Shown here: positions 40,706 through 47,606 of the stretch, piece after piece | Layout of the letters: every line of letters starts with the position of its first letter | Numbering within the stretch: the stretch's first letter is position 1 | Source of the DNA: Chloroflexota bacterium | GTDB taxonomy: Bacteria > Chloroflexota > Anaerolineae > Anaerolineales > Villigracilaceae | Length of the DNA stretch: 64,000 nt | NCBI GenBank assembly: GCA_016866215.1 | Contig: VGNE01000007.1 | Span: 1-64,000, forward strand | Direction of reading: 5' to 3' | Program-made: the position numbers and the translations under genes | The notes under the pieces: model-generated | What the model was told of the DNA's origin: nothing | Seen by the model: only the letters and a program-made list of their open reading frames with translations | The model's database searches: none

Positions 40706-43624
40706 ATGACCCAACCTAAAACAAACGCACCCAAAACATCCGCAGGCACTGCCGTTCCTCAGTTCACCGCCTCTGATCGCAAACCCATCAAACTAACCGA
40801 AGTCGTCCACCCCGATGGACGCATCAGCCAATACCCGCCTCCCGATGTTTGGGATGACTGGGTTGAATGGGACGGTAAAGAATGGCCCAAACGAGTCGCG
40901 CGAAGGTACACCCTTGTGCCGACTGTCTGCTTCAACTGCGAAGCCGCCTGCGGACTGCTCGCTTACGTGGACAAAGACACCTATGAGATTCGCAAACTCG
41001 AAGGCAATCCTGTCCACCCTGGCAGCCGCGGACGAAACTGCGCCAAAGGTCCCGCCACGCATAATCAAGTTTATGATCCCGAGCGGATTCTGTATCCACT
41101 TAAAAGAGTCGGCAAACGCGGCGAAGGCAAATGGGAGCGTATCACCTGGGAGCAAGCCTTATCTGAAATCGCGGAGAAAATGCGCGCCAGTCGTGAAAAG
41201 CGCCGCGATGGGATTGTCTATCACGTTGGCCGCCCTGGCGAAGATGGATACACCAACCGCGTCGTCCAAGCCTGGGGCGTGGATGGGCACAACAGTCACA
41301 CCAACATCTGTTCATCGTCCGCGCGCGCAGGCTACAACTTCTGGCTCGGACAGGACCGTCCCAGCCCTGATTTCGCCAATGCGCGTACCATCCTTTTGAT
41401 CTCGAGTCATCTCGAAACGGGTCACTACTTCAACCCGCACGCGCAGCGCATCATCGAAGCTAAGACGGATGGCGCGAAACTCATCACATTCGATCCGCGT
41501 CTTTCGAACACTGCCAGCATGAGCGATGTCTGGCTTCCGACATGGCCGGGCAGTGAGAATACGATTCTTCTGGCAATTGCAAATCATCTTATCCAAACAA
41601 ACAAATACGACAAAGAATTTGTCCGCAAATGGACAAATTGGAAAGAGTTCCTTCAACATGTTCAACAATCAACTTCCGCCGAATGGGATTCAATCCGCCC
41701 TCTAATCTCCAATTCTCCAATTCTCTTTGAAACCTTTGACGCCGTCCTCAAACAACTTTATTCCGAATACACCTTCGAACGCGCCGCCGAAGAATCGCAG
41801 GTTCCCATTGAGCGAATTCAGGAAGCCGCGAAGTACATCGCCAATTGTGACGGTAAACTCGCCGCGCATGTCTGGCGCAGCGCAAGCGTGGGCAATCTCG
41901 GCGGATGGCAGGTGGCGCGCTGCATCTTCTTCCTCAACGTACTCACAGGAAGTGTTGGAACGGAAGGCGGCACGTCTCTCACCAACTGGAATAAATTTGT
42001 TCCAAAGCCATTTAAGTCACCGCCCGCATTCAATGCGTGGAATGAATTGCATTATCCAAACGAATGGCCGCTCGCGCATTATGAAATGTCCTTCCTGCTC
42101 CCGCACATGCTCGAAGAGGGCCGCGGCGACATTGACGTTTATTTCACCCGCGTCTACAACCCGATGTGGACAAACCCCGATGGTTTCATGTGGCTCAAGG
42201 CGCTCAAGGACGAATCGAAAATAAAATGTTATGTCGCGCTCACGCCCACGTGGAATGAAACTGCATGGTTTGCCGATTATGTATTGCCAACGGGTCACGG
42301 TCCCGAACGTCACGACTTGATGAGTCAGGAAACACATTCGGGACAGTGGATTGCCTTCCGCCAACCTGTCCGCCGCGTGGCGATGGAACGTGCGGGCATC
42401 AAAGTTGATTTCACCTACCAAGCCAACCCTGGTGAAGTCTGGGAGGAAAATGAATTCTGGATTCAACTTTCCGCCCGCTTCGACCCCGATGGATCACTCG
42501 GCATTCGACAATATTTTGAGAGCCCCTATCGCCCCAAAGAGATCATTACCGTTGACGAATACTATCAATGGATTTTTGAAAACTCCGTGCCTGGTCTGCC
42601 CGAAGCCGCCGCGAAAGAAGGACTCGCTCCGCTGGCATACATGCGGAAGTATGGAGTATTTGAAGTTAAGCATGAAAACTACGCGCCCTACGACAAACCG
42701 CTTCATGCAACGCCCGAAGCTGGTCTCGCCTCCGATGAGCAGGATCGCGTCCGAGACTCCGCTGGGGCGGTGGTCGGCCTCAAGGTGGACGACCAGTTCA
42801 AGGTCGGGTTTGATACGCCCAGTCGCAAACTTGAATTCTTCAGCGATACATTGTCCAATTGGGGCTGGCCTGAAAAAGAAAACGTCATCCCGTGGGTGTT
42901 GAAGAGTCATGTAGACCCTGATAATATTGATCTCGAAAAAGGCGAGATGATTCTGCTGCCGAATTTCAGATTGCCAACGTTGATTCACACGCGATCTGCC
43001 AACGCAAAATGGCTATATGAGATCAGTCATAAGAATCCGATCTGGATGAACCCCGATGACGCAAAACGCATCGGCGTGGATACTGGCGATCTTGCGCGCG
43101 TGGACACGGAGATCGGCTATTTCATTGATAGCGTCTGGGTCACCGAAGGAATCAAACCTGGCGTGATTGCCATCAGCCACCATTTGGGGCGCTGGCGTTT
43201 ACAGGAAGACTCAGGCGTTAATCGCGGCGCGTCGAATCTTGTGGATCTCAGCGACGATGGCAAAGGCGGATTCCTCCTGCGCGTCGTTCACGGCGCGAAA
43301 GCCTGGAAATCCAGCGACCCCGATACGAGCCGCATCTGGTGGAGCGAGGTTGGCGTGACGCAAAATCTCACGCATGCGGTTCACCCTGACCCTGTCAGCG
43401 GCGTGCATTGCTGGCTGCAAAAAGCAACCAGTGTTCGCAAAGCGAATGCCGATGAGAAAGCAGGCGATGTTTTTGTGGATACAAACAAGTCCATGGAAAA
43501 ATATCGCGAGTGGCTAAAACTTGCGCGCCCCGCCGATCAAGTCAGCCCTGATGGCAACCGCCGACCCTTCTGGCTGACGCGTCCTCTCAAGCCAACGAAA
43601 GAGGCGTACAAACTGAAGAAGTAA
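40706..43624 (+). CDS. molybdopterin oxidoreductase catalytic subunit, SoeA/PsrA-like
   Basis: This 972-residue protein has an N-terminal [4Fe-4S] motif CFNCEAACGLL with a later RNCAKG, and a candidate Mo-ligand Cys in TNICSSSARAG. The C-terminal dinucleotide-binding domain has MILLPNFRLPTLIHTRSANAKW. No twin-arginine signal is present, so the enzyme should face the cytoplasm. That fits a SoeA-type sulfite dehydrogenase better than a periplasmic polysulfide or thiosulfate reductase, though PsrA/PhsA relatives cannot be excluded. In the sHdr context oxidation of the released sulfite to sulfate is the natural role. Confidence 0.82.
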   Translation: MTQPKTNAPKTSAGTAVPQFTASDRKPIKLTEVVHPDGRISQYPPPDVWDDWVEWDGKEWPKRVARRYTLVPTVCFNCEAACGLLAYVDKDTYEIRKLEGNPVHPGSRGRNCAKGPATHNQVYDPERILYPLKRVGKRGEGKWERITWEQALSEIAEKMRASREKRRDGIVYHVGRPGEDGYTNRVVQAWGVDGHNSHTNICSSSARAGYNFWLGQDRPSPDFANARTILLISSHLETGHYFNPHAQRIIEAKTDGAKLITFDPRLSNTASMSDVWLPTWPGSENTILLAIANHLIQTNKYDKEFVRKWTNWKEFLQHVQQSTSAEWDSIRPLISNSPILFETFDAVLKQLYSEYTFERAAEESQVPIERIQEAAKYIANCDGKLAAHVWRSASVGNLGGWQVARCIFFLNVLTGSVGTEGGTSLTNWNKFVPKPFKSPPAFNAWNELHYPNEWPLAHYEMSFLLPHMLEEGRGDIDVYFTRVYNPMWTNPDGFMWLKALKDESKIKCYVALTPTWNETAWFADYVLPTGHGPERHDLMSQETHSGQWIAFRQPVRRVAMERAGIKVDFTYQANPGEVWEENEFWIQLSARFDPDGSLGIRQYFESPYRPKEIITVDEYYQWIFENSVPGLPEAAAKEGLAPLAYMRKYGVFEVKHENYAPYDKPLHATPEAGLASDEQDRVRDSAGAVVGLKVDDQFKVGFDTPSRKLEFFSDTLSNWGWPEKENVIPWVLKSHVDPDNIDLEKGEMILLPNFRLPTLIHTRSANAKWLYEISHKNPIWMNPDDAKRIGVDTGDLARVDTEIGYFIDSVWVTEGIKPGVIAISHHLGRWRLQEDSGVNRGASNLVDLSDDGKGGFLLRVVHGAKAWKSSDPDTSRIWWSEVGVTQNLTHAVHPDPVSGVHCWLQKATSVRKANADEKAGDVFVDTNKSMEKYREWLKLARPADQVSPDGNRRPFWLTRPLKPTKEAYKLKK

Positions 43625-43627
43625 AAT

Positions 43628-43740
43628 GTACCGCGACATTTATGTCGCCCTGCCCCAAGCGAGATAAATCTCGCGGTACGAGTCCATTTCAATGGACTTC
43701 CACGAACTGAGGCAGGGATTCATCCCGCCGAATCTCAAAG
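43628..43740. repeat. two repeat families in tandem
   Basis: 43628-43679 is a GTACCGCGACATTTATGTCG / CGAGATAAATCTCGCGGTAC element. 43680-43740 is a partial RAYT-1 repeat (GAGTCCATTTCAATGGACTT, ACTGAGGCAGGGATTCATCC). Confidence 0.8.
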
Positions 43741-43814
43741 CGCCGCGAATGCCTCTCGAAACAGAACCAACTCAAAGTGAGCCTGAGGCGTCATTAATCG
43801 AAAGAGAATCTAAT

Positions 43815-44879
43815 ATGCCAGTCAAATCTACGAAACCCAAAAGAAATCCCAAACAAGAAGTGCCCGAAGAACCGGTCTGGACTTATCGCGGTTATAGGCT
43901 TCAAACCAGCGAGTTCGTCACAGCGATGGTTCATCTCTTCCGCGCAGAAATCCAGCGCGCGAATGTCTGGCGGCAACGTCTCGATACCACCACAAACTGG
44001 GCAGTGGTAGCAACAGGCGCGACGCTCTCCATATCGTTCGGCCAGCAAAATGTTCACCATGCCATCATCCTCCTGAATACAGTTTTGGTGATGTGGTTTT
44101 TATTCATCGAAGCGCGGCGTTATCGTTATTATGAACTGTGGAGTTATCGCGTGCGATTAATGGAAACGGATTTCTTCGCGGCCATGCTCGTGCCTCCTTT
44201 TCATCCGTCCCCGGATTGGGCGGAGAACCTGGCAGAAAATTTGCTCACGCCAAGTTTTCCGATTTCCATGTGGGAGGCCTTTGGCCGCCGTCTGCGTCGC
44301 AATTACTATTGGATATTTCTGATCCTCGGCGCCTCGTGGTCTGCCAAGATCTGGCTTTTCCCGGCCGCGCCCGCCGACCTCGCAGAGTTTGTCAGCCGCA
44401 GTGCGGTGGGACCCATCTCGGGTCAAATCATGATCGCGCTCGGCTTTGGCTTCTATATCTGCCTGACCCTGATTGCACTCGCCACCGTCACCATGATGCG
44501 CGCCACAGGCGAGGTGCTTCCCCGCTTTGGCGATGAATCTGCAACCGCCGCGCCATCCGGGCAGGGCAAAACAAAAGGGTTGCGCGCCCTGCTCGCGCCG
44601 CGTCAACGCCGCAGACAATTGCTCGCGCTGGTTATCACTGATAAGACTGAGGCCGTATCCAACCGCATCCTGACCGACCTCAAACGCGGTGTCACCGCCA
44701 TCTCCGGCAAGGGGATGTACACTGGCAAAAACCGTTCGATCCTGATGTGTGCGCTGACCGTCACCGAAGCGCATAACCTGAAATCTGCTGTTGCGAAAGA
44801 AGATCCAAAGGCTGTGGTGATCGTCTCACCTGCGCAGGAAATTCTTGGCGGCGGCTTCGCTCCGCTTGAGGAAAAGTAA
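43815..44879 (+). CDS. conserved membrane protein, DUF2270-like, with DUF2179-like tail
   Basis: The start is taken at ATG 43815; earlier in-frame codons run through a repeat. The 354-residue protein has membrane segments around residues 60-100 and 160-240 and conserved FLFIEARRYRYYELWSYRVRLME, which I associate with DUF2270. The last 90 residues (VSNRILTDLKRGVTAISGKG, VSPAQEILGGGF) resemble the soluble DUF2179 domain of YitT-type proteins. The combination is uncommon. Its role is unknown; it lies outside the sulfur operon by a repeat-filled gap. Confidence 0.7.
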   Translation: MPVKSTKPKRNPKQEVPEEPVWTYRGYRLQTSEFVTAMVHLFRAEIQRANVWRQRLDTTTNWAVVATGATLSISFGQQNVHHAIILLNTVLVMWFLFIEARRYRYYELWSYRVRLMETDFFAAMLVPPFHPSPDWAENLAENLLTPSFPISMWEAFGRRLRRNYYWIFLILGASWSAKIWLFPAAPADLAEFVSRSAVGPISGQIMIALGFGFYICLTLIALATVTMMRATGEVLPRFGDESATAAPSGQGKTKGLRALLAPRQRRRQLLALVITDKTEAVSNRILTDLKRGVTAISGKGMYTGKNRSILMCALTVTEAHNLKSAVAKEDPKAVVIVSPAQEILGGGFAPLEEK

Positions 44880-44987
44880 TATTCAATGATCTTCTGCGTG
44901 AGAATTCGTTACATCTACAACGATGTCCTGAATGGACGAATCTTTTTCGCCAACTTCCAACACTCAATATAAAAAGGAGAAAATCAA

Positions 44988-45491
44988 ATGGGACTCTTTG
45001 GCTTTGGCAAGAAATCGGATAAAAATACACCAGTGCTTTCTGCGGATGAAGTCCGCCAGCGTTTGCTCACGCTGAACCGTGAAACCGCCCCCTACCAGAT
45101 CATTGACGGCGCGTCTCAAAATGTGGACTTGATCGCCGAGTGGAAGATCGTGGATGCGAAATGGTACGAACTTTTTGCAAAAGCGAATCTAAAGAAGGTC
45201 TTCCGCATCTATATGAAATTTGATGCGGCAAAGCATCAAGTGCGCGGCAAGGATGAGGAATTCACAGTTGAATGGCGCGCGGGAGTACCGTCACTGTCAA
45301 TCGCGGTTTCAAAATTCCAGGGGCAAATGACCTCGGTCGAGTTTGGCACGGCGTATGCCTTTACCGAAGAGCTGAAGCCTGGCGTGGTCTACAATTATCG
45401 CTTCAGCACCAGTGAGATCAAGAAGCCAATTCAGGAGGCGGTGACCGCCTGCGGATGGGATTATAAAGGCGTGGCCTTTGGAAAACTCTAA
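44988..45491 (+). CDS. hypothetical protein
   Basis: This 167-residue soluble protein starts at an ATG after AAAAGGAG. It has a short basic N-terminus (LFGFGKKSDK), then a mixed alpha/beta region containing APYQIIDGASQNVDLIAEWKI and a C-terminal SEIKKPIQEAVTACGWDYKG. I do not recognise the family; homologues of this form are annotated as uncharacterised. It is probably co-transcribed with the DUF2270-like gene 108 nt upstream. The intervening 44880-44987 has no other feature. Confidence 0.65.
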   Translation: MGLFGFGKKSDKNTPVLSADEVRQRLLTLNRETAPYQIIDGASQNVDLIAEWKIVDAKWYELFAKANLKKVFRIYMKFDAAKHQVRGKDEEFTVEWRAGVPSLSIAVSKFQGQMTSVEFGTAYAFTEELKPGVVYNYRFSTSEIKKPIQEAVTACGWDYKGVAFGKL

Positions 45492-45501
45492 ACCCCTCCT
45501 G

Positions 45502-45568
45502 CCTCCCCCAAATACGACAGGTTTCATTTGGTTGTTATTAAAAGTTTTTATGTCGTATTTGGGGGAGG
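45502..45568. repeat. 18-bp inverted repeat with 31-nt loop
   Basis: CCTCCCCCAAATACGACA (45502-45519) and its complement (45551-45568) flank an AT-rich loop. It resembles a small MITE or a transcription terminator after the hypothetical gene. Confidence 0.75.
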
Positions 45569-45592
45569 TGTCCGAAGGACGGAGGGGGTTCC

Positions 45593-45679
45593 GCGTATGG
45601 CTGGAAGAATGATTTGTCCGATGAGGAGATTTTGGAAAAGTTGCTGGCGTTGAATTTGGAGATGAGTAAGTCCAAGTGA
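45593..45679 (+). pseudogene. C-terminal remnant of a DNA methyltransferase
   Basis: An in-frame run reads AYGWKNDLSDEEILEKLLAL and continues NLEMSK to the stop at 45677. This pattern is typical of the extreme C-terminus of class I SAM-dependent DNA methyltransferases of defence systems. Upstream coding sequence is missing, cut at the inverted repeat. The stop codon itself is supplied by the first bases of the GTGACAG palindrome. It points to a lost restriction-modification locus next to the Argonaute operon. Confidence 0.55.
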
Positions 45680-45704
45680 CAGTCACTTTAAAAGTGACTG
45701 TCAC
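45676..45704. repeat. GTGACAGTCACTTT palindrome, 5' of RAYT
   Basis: 14-bp perfect arms with a 1-nt spacer, 20 nt upstream of the RAYT start codon. Confidence 0.92.
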
Positions 45705-45724
45705 CTTACACACTGGAGAAACCT

Positions 45725-46321
45725 ATGCCTTACGCCCGAAAAGACCTGCTCACTTGGCAAAAAGGAATGTACTATCACATCTATAATCGCGGCGTAAGCA
45801 AGGTCACAATTTTTCGCGAAGAAACCAATTTTCTTTTTACGATTGGAAAAATCAAGGAATATAGCCAGGCATACAATATCAGCATGATCGCCTATTGCCT
45901 CGAGCTGAATCATTATCATTTCCTTGTGCGGCAGGACGGCGAAGAACCAGCAGGGAATTTACCGCAATCGGTTTTCAACAGTTACACCAAAGCCTACAAT
46001 AAAAAATACGATACCAGCGGCACATTATTCGAAGGGCGCTTTCGCGCAAAAGTCATTCAAACAAAAAGCCATTTATTGCATTTGTGCCGTTACATTCACG
46101 GGAACCCCGTTAAAGATGGTTTGGTTGCTAACCCTGCCGATTGGCCTTATTCCAATTATCTCGAATGGATCGGCGAGCGGAATGGCAAACTTGTTGATCG
46201 AGAATTTATCGAAAATCAATTTGGGAGTGCAGAGGAATATAAAAAATTCGTCTTTGAATATTTAAAATCCCGCCAGCTGCCTGATGATGTGAAGAAGTTT
46301 TTGGATGACTTGGAAAAATAG
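45725..46321 (+). CDS. REP-associated tyrosine transposase (RAYT)
   Basis: This intact 198-residue Y1_Tnp-type protein has KGMYYHIYNRGVSK at the N-terminus and the HUH motif in LELNHYHFLVRQ. The catalytic-Tyr helix is SYTKAYNKKY and a conserved GTLFEGRFRAKVI and HLCRYIHGNPVKDG follow. RAYTs are single-copy IS200-like enzymes that act on REP palindromes. Here identical-type palindromes (arms GTGACAGTCAC) stand immediately on both sides, with further copies at 46457-46489 and 35521-35547. It is probably the source of that repeat family. Confidence 0.9.
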   Translation: MPYARKDLLTWQKGMYYHIYNRGVSKVTIFREETNFLFTIGKIKEYSQAYNISMIAYCLELNHYHFLVRQDGEEPAGNLPQSVFNSYTKAYNKKYDTSGTLFEGRFRAKVIQTKSHLLHLCRYIHGNPVKDGLVANPADWPYSNYLEWIGERNGKLVDREFIENQFGSAEEYKKFVFEYLKSRQLPDDVKKFLDDLEK

Positions 46322-46330
46322 GGTAGACCC

Positions 46331-46363
46331 AGGTGACAGTCACTTTGAAAGTGACTGTCACCT
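46331..46363. repeat. GTGACAGTCACTTT palindrome, 3' of RAYT
   Basis: 16-bp perfect arms (AGGTGACAGTCACTTT and its complement) around a single G, 9 nt after the RAYT stop codon. Confidence 0.92.
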
Positions 46364-46456
46364 TTCGCCTCACAGAACATTGACGTTGATTTAAAAAATG
46401 AAATAAGATGAAGTCAAATGATAATCATCTCCCACCCCGCAAACGCGCATAACCCC

Positions 46457-46489
46457 AAGTGACAGTCACCTTAAAGGTGACTGTCACTT
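46457..46489. repeat. GTGACAGTCACCTT palindrome, distal copy
   Basis: 16-bp perfect arms around a single A. It carries a compensated change (ACCTT / AAGGT instead of ACTTT / AAAGT), which argues that pairing is selected. Located between the RAYT and the 3' end of the Argonaute operon. Confidence 0.9.
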
Positions 46490-46529
46490 CGCTTGGTGGG
46501 CCGCACGTCATCACCCCGCATGGACAAAT

Positions 46530-47606
46530 CTATAATTTATTGAATTTTTCGATATCAAAGCCCCATTTTTTATACAACTTCAATTTATGTTTTTCCAATA
46601 TCTGCAAAAAAATCTCTTTTGGATTTATTTCTTTTTGGGTAAATGCTACATAAATATATCCTGCCAACACACTTATAACTGGCAAAAAGATATCCAACCT
46701 ATCTTGAAGCTTTACAGGCAACTGTTCTCTTGCCAAGAAATACGCAACATTAATAACTACAATAACTAAAGACCCAAATAGCAAAGACAGTCTTGCATTT
46801 CTAAGAGCAGCCATGTCTATTCTTTTTTTTACATCCACCAACATCGAAATAGCAGTATCTGTTTTTGGAAACAAAAACTTACTATTTTGCTCAATCAACA
46901 AATCTAATGCCTTAAGCCAAATTATTACTTCTTCTACTTGACTTGTTTTTGGATTCGCATGCTTCATTAGGCGACCAAGCAAATCCTGAAAAAAATCTAG
47001 AGTTAGAAAATCACTATTCGGTTGATATTCATGCCAAGTATCCTTCAAAACAATTTCAAGTGAAGCGGCGTTAAGATCAATCCAATCTGGCAAACTATAT
47101 AATCTTCCTTTTCCATCAAGCAAATCACCTGCTAAATCTCTCAATCGGGACGTCCATATTTTGCGTTTTGGCTCAAGGTTTATCAAATCAAGTAGCCACT
47201 GTTGTAAATCATCCACCTCAAGAGTATGGTTTGCTTTTTTAGCCGCTAACAAGCCTTCAGCAAAGCCCAACAAAGCAACATCATCTAAAGATAACGCGCC
47301 TAAGGCCTCTAAAGACCTACTTCTTTGCCGTCTTACTCCATCTAAAAATGTATCCAACAATTTATTGTTATCATTACTATTTATTGCAATTTTATATCCC
47401 AACCCCGCCACTTCTGGGTATCCCCCATAAACCGCATCTCCCGTCATCTGGTTTAAGACATCTTCTAAACCAGTTTCTTGTATAAGGCGTGTATCGCAAA
47501 TTCTTAACGCAAAAGCCAGTGAGTGTACCTGGCTTTCAGAAACAGTTTTCTTTACTGCATCAACTAAGAATTGTCTTGTTGGAGATACAAATCGATTATC
47601 AATCAT
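46530..47606 (-). CDS. membrane-anchored protein, candidate effector of a long-B pAgo system
   Basis: ATG 47606 overlaps the pAgo stop as ATGA and has AAGGA upstream; 358 residues (an ATG three codons earlier is possible). The first 270 residues are soluble and helical, without a recognised enzymatic motif. Two membrane segments follow, SLLFGSLVIVVINVAYFLA and FLPVISVLAGYIYVAF, and then a basic tail. Long-B Argonautes are often encoded with an effector (nuclease, SIR2 or membrane protein); by position and topology this fits the membrane-effector class. I infer that it damages or depolarises the membrane on pAgo activation. AT-rich like its partner. Confidence 0.7.
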   Translation of the reverse strand: MIDNRFVSPTRQFLVDAVKKTVSESQVHSLAFALRICDTRLIQETGLEDVLNQMTGDAVYGGYPEVAGLGYKIAINSNDNNKLLDTFLDGVRRQRSRSLEALGALSLDDVALLGFAEGLLAAKKANHTLEVDDLQQWLLDLINLEPKRKIWTSRLRDLAGDLLDGKGRLYSLPDWIDLNAASLEIVLKDTWHEYQPNSDFLTLDFFQDLLGRLMKHANPKTSQVEEVIIWLKALDLLIEQNSKFLFPKTDTAISMLVDVKKRIDMAALRNARLSLLFGSLVIVVINVAYFLAREQLPVKLQDRLDIFLPVISVLAGYIYVAFTQKEINPKEIFLQILEKHKLKLYKKWGFDIEKFNKL

